A stretch of 32,279 nucleotides of DNA. Source: Chlorobiaceae bacterium (lineage in GTDB: Bacteria; Bacteroidota; Chlorobiia; Chlorobiales; Chlorobiaceae). The DNA is taken from NCBI GenBank assembly GCA_013334975.1, contig JAAXWL010000022.1, positions 1-32,279 on the forward strand. The letters are read 5' to 3'. Shown here in pieces: positions 25,298 to 32,279 of the stretch (positions within the stretch are counted from its first letter, which is position 1; every line of letters begins with the position of its first letter). The notes beneath the pieces were generated by a model. It saw only the letters and a list, made by a program, of their open reading frames with translations. It was not told where the DNA came from and searched no databases. The translations under genes and the position numbers were made by a program.

Positions 25298-28200
25298 ACA
25301 GATCGGTAACCGGGATCGCCATTGAGCGCCCGACGCTGGTCGTGGTGCTCTTCCTGATTCTGGCCATTCTCGGCGTCTTCAGCTACCGGCAGCTTCAGTA
25401 CGAGCTTTTGCCACGTATGAGTACCCCCTTTGTCACCATTGCGACCGTCTACTCGGGCGCTTCTCCGGATGAAATCGAGACCTCGGTCACCAAACCGGTC
25501 GAAGAGGCCGTTTCGGCCATTGAAAAGATTTCAGCCATCAACTCCTCCTCACAGGAGGGTATTTCGCTGGTTACGATCGAGTTCTCGAGCGACGCCGACA
25601 TCAAAATCGCCCTGCAGGATGTGCAGCGCAAGGTCAACGAGGCGCGAGGCGAACTGCCCGACGGCATCAAGGAGCCGGTCGTCTCCCGATTCGCCATTGA
25701 CGAATTGCCCGTGTTGCGCCTGGGGGCCACCTCGAACCTCTCCGACACCGCATTCTACGAGCTGCTCAAGGATGAGATCAAGCCAGCCCTCTCCAATATC
25801 AGTGGCGTGGGGCAGGTGGGCATCATGGGCGGTCGCGAACGCGAGATCAGGGTCAACATCGATCAGGGTCGTCTCGAAAGCTTCGGTCTCACCCTCGGCG
25901 ATCTGCTCGAAGCGGTCGGTAAGGCCAATCTCGATTTTCCGACCGGATCGGTCGAAGCGCCTGACCGCAAATTCGTGGTGCGCCTGGCCGGGAAGTTCAA
26001 GAGCCTCGACGAGCTGAAAAACCTTGTTGTGCGCGACGCCGGGCCGGAAGGGGCTATCTACCTGCGCGACGTGGCCGAAGTGCAGGATACCTTCCAGAAG
26101 ATCAGTACCATGACGAGGATCGATGGTCACAACGCCGTCGGCATCGTGGTGGTCAAGCAGAACGACGCCAACACCGTCGAGGTGTGCCGATTAGTGCGCG
26201 AAAAACTCAAAAAGCTCGAAACACAGTATCGAGACAAGGGGCTGACCTTCGATATTGGTCAGGATGCCTCCACCTTTACCCGCGACGCGGTCAATGCCGT
26301 GCAGCACGACCTGTTTCTTGCCATCCTGCTCGTGGCGCTTGTCATGTTGCTCTTCCTGCACAGCCTGCGTAACTCCCTCATCGTGATGGTGTCCATCCCG
26401 ACCTCGCTGGTGACCACCTTCATCGGCATGTACCTTTTCGGCTTCTCGCTCAACCTCATGACCCTGCTCTCACTGTCGCTGGTGATCGGCGTGCTGGTTG
26501 ACGACTCCATCGTGGTACTTGAAAACATCTATCGTCACCTCGAACGGGGCGAACCGTCACGAGATGCAGCGCTGGTCGGCAGGAACGAGATAGGCTTCAC
26601 CGCCGTAGCGATCACGCTGGTTGATGTGGTGGTTTTTCTGCCGCTTTCGCTCCTCAGCGGGCTTGTGGGTGACATCCTGCGGGAGTTCGCCGTGGTTATG
26701 GTCATCTCGACGTTGCTGAGCCTCTTTGTCTCCTTTACTATCACCCCGTTGCTTGCCTCACGCTTCTCGAAGGTCGAACACCTCTCCGCATCGACCTTCG
26801 GCGGACGCATCGCCACAGGCTTCGAGCGCTGGTACGACCGGGGTCGCGACTGGTACATCGGCCTGCTCGGTTGGGGACTTCGCAACCCCGGCAAGGTTTT
26901 TCTGACGGCAACCCTCATGCTCTTCTCGTCATTCGCCCTCGTCGCTGCCGGTAAGATTGGCGGCGAATTCATTGAGGTCTCCGATCGCGGCGACTTCTCG
27001 CTCATGCTCGAACTTGAACCAGGTACCAGCCTCCGCCAGACCGACCGCTTTGTCCGCCAGGTCGAACGACGCATACAGAGCTATCCCGAGGTCGAAAAGG
27101 TGCTCGCCGTCGTCGGAACCTCGAACGAAGGTTTTCTCGGCACCGCCTCCGATCATGTCGCCGAAATCAACGTTCGCCTGACCCCCAAAGAGCAGCGCAA
27201 GCGCTCGACCGACGCCATCATGCAGATCATCCGCAAAGAGCTGTCCGGCATCCCTGGGCTCAAGGCAAGCATCAACCCCATCGGCATCTTCGGTACGGCC
27301 AACGAAACCCCCGTTACGGTTATTCTCAGTGGCCCGGTGAGGAGCGAGGTCGCTCGTGCCGCCGATGTCCTGCGCGACAGCCTCAAGACGGTTCGCGGCA
27401 CCGCCGACGTCCGGCTCACTTCGCAGCCCGGCACCCCCGAAATGCACGTCGTCGTTGACCGCGAACAGATGGCCTCCTTTGGCCTCTCCATTGCCGATGT
27501 TGGTGCTGCCATGCGCATTGCCTACGATGGCGACGACAATAACAAATACCGCGAACACGGCGACGAGTACGACATCCGCATGATTCTTGATGAAGGTTAT
27601 CGCCACAACACCGGCGGCATTCCGGACCTCTCGTTCAGGGCGAAAGATGGCAGCCTTGTTCGACTCGGGCAATTCTCCCACCTCGAACAGTCACGCGGCT
27701 ACGCCCTTCTGCAACGCCACGGGCGCAATGACGCCGTCTGGGTCAAGGCGCAGGTCATCGACCGTCCGGTTGGCGATATAGGCAAAGAGGTCGAGCGCAT
27801 CATCGGCAACATGCGGAAATTGGGGATCATGCCGAAAAGCGTCACTCATGCCTACGTCGGCGACCTCAAACACCAGAGCGAGTCCAACCTCAACATGCTC
27901 TATGCTTTCATGGTAGCCATCATCTTTGTCTACCTCATCATGGTCGCCCTCTACAACTCCTGGATATGGCCTATGGTCGTCATGTTCTCGATACCCCTCG
28001 CCATCATTGGTGCCCTCTGGTCGCTCGCGCTGGCAGGCAAGTCCCTCAGCATCTTCACCATCCTCGGCATCATCATGCTCGTCGGGCTGGTTGGCAAAAA
28101 CGCCATCCTGCTTGTAGACTTCATCAACAAATTCCGTGAAGAGGGGATGGAAATAAAAGTCGCCATCACCGAAGCCGGACGCGAGCGGCTCCGCCCCATC

Positions 28201-28401
28201 CTCATGACGACGCTCACCCTCGTCTTCGGCCTCATGCCGATCGCCCTCTCCGCCAGTTCCGGCTCCGAATGGAAATCAGGCCTCGCCATCGCCCTCGTCG
28301 GCGGCCTCTCCAGCTCCATGTTTTTAACACTGCTCGTCATCCCGGTAGTCTACGTCTGGTTCGACCGGATAAAACAAAAGCTCGAAGGGAAGATGAAATA
28401 A
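25294..28401 (+). CDS. RND-family efflux pump (HAE1-type inner-membrane transporter)
   Basis: The 1035-residue proton-driven pump starts with GTG at 25294, overlapping the adaptor stop by 4 bases. It has the classic layout: TM1 near residues 14-30, a large periplasmic loop, and TM2-6 with the proton-relay pair D403-D404 in VIGVLVDDSIVVLENIY. The layout is duplicated in the second half, with GKNAILLVDFINKFR carrying the conserved lysine of TM10. SLxP motifs and the ERPTL start match the AcrB/MexB class rather than the CzcA metal pumps, since the relay is DD rather than the metal pattern. The substrate cannot be assigned. The last base of the stop codon begins a heptanucleotide tandem repeat. 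Confidence 0.95.
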   Translation: MNRSVTGIAIERPTLVVVLFLILAILGVFSYRQLQYELLPRMSTPFVTIATVYSGASPDEIETSVTKPVEEAVSAIEKISAINSSSQEGISLVTIEFSSDADIKIALQDVQRKVNEARGELPDGIKEPVVSRFAIDELPVLRLGATSNLSDTAFYELLKDEIKPALSNISGVGQVGIMGGREREIRVNIDQGRLESFGLTLGDLLEAVGKANLDFPTGSVEAPDRKFVVRLAGKFKSLDELKNLVVRDAGPEGAIYLRDVAEVQDTFQKISTMTRIDGHNAVGIVVVKQNDANTVEVCRLVREKLKKLETQYRDKGLTFDIGQDASTFTRDAVNAVQHDLFLAILLVALVMLLFLHSLRNSLIVMVSIPTSLVTTFIGMYLFGFSLNLMTLLSLSLVIGVLVDDSIVVLENIYRHLERGEPSRDAALVGRNEIGFTAVAITLVDVVVFLPLSLLSGLVGDILREFAVVMVISTLLSLFVSFTITPLLASRFSKVEHLSASTFGGRIATGFERWYDRGRDWYIGLLGWGLRNPGKVFLTATLMLFSSFALVAAGKIGGEFIEVSDRGDFSLMLELEPGTSLRQTDRFVRQVERRIQSYPEVEKVLAVVGTSNEGFLGTASDHVAEINVRLTPKEQRKRSTDAIMQIIRKELSGIPGLKASINPIGIFGTANETPVTVILSGPVRSEVARAADVLRDSLKTVRGTADVRLTSQPGTPEMHVVVDREQMASFGLSIADVGAAMRIAYDGDDNNKYREHGDEYDIRMILDEGYRHNTGGIPDLSFRAKDGSLVRLGQFSHLEQSRGYALLQRHGRNDAVWVKAQVIDRPVGDIGKEVERIIGNMRKLGIMPKSVTHAYVGDLKHQSESNLNMLYAFMVAIIFVYLIMVALYNSWIWPMVVMFSIPLAIIGALWSLALAGKSLSIFTILGIIMLVGLVGKNAILLVDFINKFREEGMEIKVAITEAGRERLRPILMTTLTLVFGLMPIALSASSGSEWKSGLAIALVGGLSSSMFLTLLVIPVVYVWFDRIKQKLEGKMK

Positions 28402-28449
28402 TGAGCAATGAGCAATGAGCAATGAGCAATGAGCAATGAGCAATGAGCA
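28401..28449 (+). repeat. seven tandem copies of a 7-base unit (ATGAGCA)
   Basis: The unit ATGAGCA occurs seven times without interruption from the final base of the RND stop codon, followed by ATGCA. It is not a multiple of three bases, so every frame contains stops and no peptide is maintained. Such arrays change length readily by slippage. Confidence 0.95.
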
Positions 28450-28620
28450 ATGCAAGTCGGGATCAGCATGACAAAAACGTATCCAGTGTCTGGTTTCTAC
28501 ATTGATAAAACAATCATGATGTCTTTCAATCCGAACAGGCGTATTGTTTTTGAATCGGTATCGTTTATACTGGAATACAATTCCAGATTAAACGCCAATG
28601 TATCGCCGGACATTAGAACA

Positions 28621-29038
28621 GACCATGTAACAAGGTCAGCGAAAGTTTTCCGGGGCTTCTCGATACCCGGCTTGCCGCCGACCTGACCCGCTGGCCCGAC
28701 CCGGCATCCCTCGAAGCGGGATGCATCTCCGGAGCGATATTCGAAACATGGGTTGTCGGTGAGGTCATCAGGAGCTACTGGCACAACGGACTTAAATACG
28801 GCCTCTATTTCTATGGCGATACTGACCAGCAGGAGATCGATCTCGTCATCGAGTCCGGCGACACACTTTTTCCTGTCGAGATAAAATGACGGCATCGCCA
28901 TCACAGAACATTCGTCTTCGCTTCGACGTGTTGAACAAGCCAGGACGAGCCATAGGCCCGGGTGCAGTGCTTTGCCTCGTCGAGCGCGATATTCCGCTGT
29001 CGCCCGTCGCGACCGCTCTCCCGGTTGGATATTTGTAA
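28621..29038 (+). pseudogene. remnant of a DUF4143-type ATPase (C-terminal fragment, frameshifted)
   Basis: Three reading frames together give the C-terminal part of an ATP-binding DUF4143 protein. The first, from 28621, gives DHVTRSAKVFRGF. The second, 28662-28889, gives GAIFETWVVGEVIRSYW and FYGDTDQQEIDLVIES, ending EIK-stop. The third, 28886-29038, gives TASPSQN and ends IGPGAVLCLVERDIPL ... LPVGYL. The family normally reads straight through this boundary (EIKKTASP), so a one-base loss makes the stop. The N-terminal ATPase domain is missing. The fragment is therefore a decayed gene, likely from an old mobile or defence-linked insertion near the CRISPR locus. Confidence 0.78.
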
Positions 29039-29452
29039 AATCCATAATACGGCGGACTTTTGCCTTTTCGACTGTACAGATGGTGGAACTCGCAGAGGCC
29101 TGAACCCCCTCGTAAATATCTATTTCATTATCAATGATCCATTATTACTCCGGCAATTAAAAGTATCAACAAGCTTTTGTCCAGGGTTCCGTTTTTCGGC
29201 CATTCTGATTCCTACAAGTCGGGAGAAGAATGCAGAGTTTTTTTTATTATAATAACATGGATTCTTCATTACGCTTCGCTTCATTCAGAATGACAAACCC
29301 TCCTCAGTCGTCGATTTGCGTGTTTTATCCGCCGAAATAATAATAATTATATTTACAGCTCATTGTACATGCAGATCATAACTCATTTATTTCTGTTCTG
29401 ATTTGCAGCACGGGTTACCAATGGTGTTTTTCCAACATCAGATCATCCTCTC
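29039..29452. other. gene-free AT-rich region upstream of cas2
   Basis: I find no gene here. It contains a T/A-rich tract (TTTTTTTTATTATAATAA near 29240) and a sequence at 29352-29375 that matches 20 of 24 positions of the presumed CRISPR repeat at 32246-32269. A promoter for cas2 probably lies here, but I cannot pick out -35 and -10 boxes with confidence. Confidence 0.55.
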
Positions 29453-29737
29453 ATGCAATTTATTCTGGTGACTTATGACATCGAGAACGACCGGCGACGG
29501 ACGAAAATTCACAAGCTTCTTGAAGGATATGGAGTTGCTGTGCAGTACAGCGTGTTTGAGTGTTTCTTGTCAGATACCGATTATGCCACACTTCGGCATC
29601 GGTTACGGAAGCTGATGGATTCAAAGCATCCGCTCGACAGCGTCCGCTACTACCGCCTGTGCCGGGAATGTGTTGAAAAGGTCGATACCGACGGAAACAT
29701 TCCGTTCAAAATCGCCAGTCCTTTTATTATTGCCTGA
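29453..29737 (+). CDS. cas2: CRISPR-associated endoribonuclease/adaptation protein Cas2
   Basis: The 94-residue protein has the ferredoxin-like Cas2 fold: LVTYDIENDRRR with the conserved aspartate D9, the GYGVAVQYSVFECFL strand and a final beta segment. Cas2 dimers bridge two Cas1 dimers in the spacer-integration complex. It stands 48 bases before the RT-cas1 gene, forming the adaptation module. Confidence 0.95.
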   Translation: MQFILVTYDIENDRRRTKIHKLLEGYGVAVQYSVFECFLSDTDYATLRHRLRKLMDSKHPLDSVRYYRLCRECVEKVDTDGNIPFKIASPFIIA

Positions 29738-29785
29738 AATCGTTGTGTGCTTTTCTGCCTTTCTCATTCAAAAACGGGTTTCGTT

Positions 29786-31981
29786 ATGGGATGGCTTTAC
29801 AATCAGATGGCGTTGCCTGAAACCATCTTTCAGGCATGGTACAAAGTGGCGGCAAACGATGGCCGACCAGGTTGGGATAACAAATCGATCGACGATTACT
29901 CGCTTCGGCTCGAAGAGCACCTTGCATCGCTCTCGAAAGCGCTGCTTTCCGGCTCATACCAGCCAGGGCCGCTGCTGCAACTCATGATGCTCAAGCCTGA
30001 CGGCAAAGACCGCGAATTGCTTATCCCCGGCGTGATGGATAGGGTAGCGCAGACGGCGGGCGCAATGGTTCTGTCGCCTCTTATTGAAGCGGAGCTTGGC
30101 TCAAGCGCTTTTGCCTACCGCCCAGGAATCTCGCGTCAGGGAGCTGCGCAGGAAATCGACAGGCTGCATCGCGAAGGGTACCAGTGGGTGCTTGACGCCG
30201 ATATCCGCAATTTTTTTGGTAGTGTCCGCCACGATCTCTTGTTCCAGCGTCTGGCCTTGCTGATTGACGACCGGGAACTTCTTTCGATTCTGCACCGCTG
30301 GCTTACGGTTGAAATCGTCGATGGCACAACTCCCCGTCGCCGCAATACCATTGGACTGCCGCAAGGATGCCCGATTTCACCGGCGCTTGCCAACCTTTAC
30401 CTTGACCGCTTTGACGAAGCGCTTGAAAGCGAAGGGTTCAAGCTGGTTCGCTTTGCCGACGACTTTCTCGTGCTTTGCAAAACCCGTCCGAAAGCAGAAG
30501 CTGCCCTGAAGCTCTCGGAAAGCGTTCTGGCCGAACTCAAACTTGAACTCAACAGCGAGAAAACCAGTATTACGACCTTTGCCGATGGGTTCAAGTATCT
30601 CGGCTACCTGTTTATTCGCTCGCTGGTGATTCCTACAAAAATGCACCCCGAAGAGTGGTACGACAAGCTCGGTAAGTTCAGACTCCGCAAGAAAAGCCAG
30701 CACATCGCGCCAGCCAATCCGGATGCCATGAGTGATGAACGGGCGCAATTCGAGCTTGAAACCGGTGAAGGTGAACCGATTCAGCTCTCAAAAGCTGACT
30801 TGCTGAAAACCGAGTTCGGCGCACGCTTGCTTGAAAGCCTTGAGAAAGATCAGGTGAGCGTTGACGATTTTCTCGACAGGATCGCCCGGCAGGATGAGGA
30901 GCGGCTTCGCGAAAAGCGCGAGGCGCTGAAAAAACTCTACTCCCCGTTTCTCAATACACTCTACCTGCAAGAGCAGGGGAGCATTATGCGCAAGGATGGT
31001 GAACGTTTCAGCATCGAAAAAGAGGGAGCGGTGGTCAACGAAGTTGTTGTGCGTCATATCGAGCAGGTCGTGGTGTTCGGTAACGTAGCGTTAAGCACCC
31101 CGGTGATGCAATACTGCCTGCAAAACGAAATACCTGTTACCTTTCTTTCGCAGCACGGCAGCTACTTCGGCAGGCTCGAAGCCACCCTGGCCGACAATGC
31201 CGAAATGCAGCGATACCAGTTTTTACGCTCTATCGACGAACCGTTTGCGCTTGAAACTGCAAAAGCCATCGTTGTTGCAAAAATCACCAACAGCCGGACG
31301 ATGATCCGCCGCAGAATGTCTGCAATCAGGGAGCGTGAGCGTGAGGATTACGGCAAGATGCTGTTGAATCTCGGCCTTATGGATGATCTGGCAAAAACTG
31401 CGGAAAGATGTGGCGAGATCGACGGACTTCGCGGTTATGAAGGCAAGGCATCTGCCCTGTACTTCGAGTGTTACGGATTACTGTTCAACAGGAATTTACC
31501 GTTTCATACGCCATCGTTCCACCGGGTGCGGCGACCGCCGACCGATCCGGTCAACAGTCTCTTGAGTTTCGGGTACTCGATGATGCACAATAACATCTTT
31601 TCGATGGTACGTCTCTGCGGAATGAATCCCTACATCGGCTTTCTGCACGCCGAACGAAAAGGTAATCCTTCTCTGGTGAACGATCTGGTTGAAGAGTTCC
31701 GCACGGTGATCGATTCGCTGGTGCTCTACACGCTTAACCGGGGTATGCTGAAAGAAAACGACTTTTATTACCGCAAAGATCAACCAGGTTGTTTTCTCTC
31801 GAACGATGCCCGAAAACGCTACATCAACATTTTTGAAGAACGGATGTGGCAGGAATCGCGAGATGGAAGTTCCGGCAGGACGCTGAACTTCCGGCGACAG
31901 ATTGAAAAACAGGTCAGGATGATGCGCGACGTCATTGCCGGAACCTGCACGGAGTACCATCCGTACCGACTGCCGGTATGA
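29786..31981 (+). CDS. cas1: reverse transcriptase-Cas1 fusion protein
   Basis: The protein has 731 residues from the ATG at 29786; the frame is open to a GTG at 29747. The N-terminal part (about 10-290) is a group-II-intron-like reverse transcriptase: motif A DADIRNFF (D137, D139), motif 4 GLPQGCPISPALANLYLD, and the catalytic FADD at 223-226 (F instead of the usual Y). A linker rich in charged residues (about 295-385) leads to the Cas1 domain (about 390-731). This has the metal ligands E552 (YEGKAS), H621 (GFLHAERKGNPS) and D633 with E636/E637 (NDLVEEFR). Such fusions integrate spacers and some acquire them from RNA. There is no N-terminal Cas6 domain. It follows cas2, and the CRISPR leader is downstream. 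Confidence 0.95.
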   Translation: MGWLYNQMALPETIFQAWYKVAANDGRPGWDNKSIDDYSLRLEEHLASLSKALLSGSYQPGPLLQLMMLKPDGKDRELLIPGVMDRVAQTAGAMVLSPLIEAELGSSAFAYRPGISRQGAAQEIDRLHREGYQWVLDADIRNFFGSVRHDLLFQRLALLIDDRELLSILHRWLTVEIVDGTTPRRRNTIGLPQGCPISPALANLYLDRFDEALESEGFKLVRFADDFLVLCKTRPKAEAALKLSESVLAELKLELNSEKTSITTFADGFKYLGYLFIRSLVIPTKMHPEEWYDKLGKFRLRKKSQHIAPANPDAMSDERAQFELETGEGEPIQLSKADLLKTEFGARLLESLEKDQVSVDDFLDRIARQDEERLREKREALKKLYSPFLNTLYLQEQGSIMRKDGERFSIEKEGAVVNEVVVRHIEQVVVFGNVALSTPVMQYCLQNEIPVTFLSQHGSYFGRLEATLADNAEMQRYQFLRSIDEPFALETAKAIVVAKITNSRTMIRRRMSAIREREREDYGKMLLNLGLMDDLAKTAERCGEIDGLRGYEGKASALYFECYGLLFNRNLPFHTPSFHRVRRPPTDPVNSLLSFGYSMMHNNIFSMVRLCGMNPYIGFLHAERKGNPSLVNDLVEEFRTVIDSLVLYTLNRGMLKENDFYYRKDQPGCFLSNDARKRYINIFEERMWQESRDGSSGRTLNFRRQIEKQVRMMRDVIAGTCTEYHPYRLPV

Positions 31982-32242
31982 ATGGAAAAACGGTATCGAT
32001 ACCTCAGAAAATGCACGGAGGGAAATTGCGGTTTTTCAGCGATAACGATAGAAGAGAAAAGCAGTTATGGCGAACTGAGCGGGAGCTGGAGCCTTCGATG
32101 TTGTATATCTCGTTTCTTTTCCGTAAGATACAGGTGATGTTCAGTAGTACAGACAGGCAATTGTCCCTTGGCATCGCTGATTTTCTCACGAGCCATCGAT
32201 TTCGCGCCAGCAGCCCTTGCCAGACAAGCGTCTCCCGAGGTA
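31982..32242 (+). other. presumed CRISPR leader region
   Basis: About 260 bases separate the RT-cas1 stop from the presumed first repeat, with no supported gene. Near the start lies a perfect palindrome GGTATCGATACC (31992-32003). The rest is mixed-composition sequence. As the leader it would carry the promoter and integration signals, but I cannot assign individual sites. Confidence 0.5.
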
Positions 32243-32279
32243 CACTTTATAGCTCATTGCACTCGCAGAGGATTGAAAC
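32243..32279 (+). CRISPR. presumed first CRISPR repeat at the window edge
   Basis: The window ends with CGCAGAGGATTGAAAC, and the ATTGAAAC 3' end is typical of many CRISPR repeats. Its location after cas2, RT-cas1 and a leader-sized gap fits a leader-proximal first repeat of about 36-37 bases. Only one copy is visible, so the exact 5' boundary is uncertain and no spacer can be read. Confidence 0.6.

Noticed and set aside
28450-28686. 78-residue ORF after the heptanucleotide array
   Set aside because: Only its end (VTRSAKVF) resembles the DUF4143 family and it runs out of frame; treated as part of the pseudogene.
28962-29252. 96-residue ORF upstream of cas2
   Set aside because: No recognisable domain and it overlaps the out-of-frame DUF4143 remnant.
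29747-30100. Possible Cas6 domain at the start of the RT-Cas1 protein
   Set aside because: The RT begins almost at the N-terminus, leaving no room for a Cas6 domain.
1-32279. tRNA, rRNA, riboswitch or IS transposase genes
   Set aside because: I saw no cloverleaf, ribosomal RNA sequence, known riboswitch core or transposase in any frame.

Overview
The window reads as a chromosomal segment of a green sulfur bacterium (Chlorobiaceae: Chlorobium, Chlorobaculum, Prosthecochloris or a close relative). This is inferred from overall protein flavour, dense Gram-negative gene packing, moderate GC and the abundant GGTATC/GATACC intergenic repeats. No rRNA or taxonomic marker is present, so the genus is open. 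The left end lies inside a dispersed repeat and the right end stops on what looks like the first CRISPR repeat. The window may therefore be a whole draft contig broken at repeats.

Layout: (1) 1-3932: a repeat copy, a NUDIX hydrolase, TrmH rRNA/tRNA methyltransferase family protein (both minus strand), and two tandem paralogous metallophosphoesterases (plus strand). (2) 4054-9645, minus strand: polyphosphate kinase PPK1, then a tightly coupled three-gene unit of a cysteine-containing leucine-rich-repeat protein, a CYTH-CHAD protein and a ParA-type ATPase. (3) 9646-10262: a compound GGTATC repeat block. (4) 10263-13314: a phosphoglycolate-phosphatase-like HAD protein and a SAM methyltransferase (minus), then an overlapping acyltransferase pair, PlsC-like plus GNAT-like (plus). 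(5) 13522-21341: a phosphate-uptake region with a porin, two PstS paralogues, PstC, PstA, PstB and PhoU. (6) 21677-22306: a PEP-CTERM exported protein, followed by about 1 kb without genes. (7) 23356-28401: a PhoU-family protein and an RND efflux adaptor/pump pair. (8) 28401-32279: a heptanucleotide tandem repeat, a frameshifted DUF4143-type ATPase remnant, cas2, a reverse transcriptase-Cas1 fusion, a leader-like stretch and the presumed first CRISPR repeat.

Phosphate is the main theme. Phosphate import (porin, PstSSCAB, PhoU) lies within about 4-10 kb of polyphosphate synthesis (PPK1) and of a CHAD protein, a domain class known to bind polyphosphate granules. The CHAD gene is coupled to a ParA-like ATPase with no ParB visible. 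This suggests, as inference only, a system for positioning or partitioning polyphosphate granules.

The second notable element is the cas2/RT-cas1 adaptation module at the right end, of the kind that can acquire spacers from RNA. No interference genes are in view.
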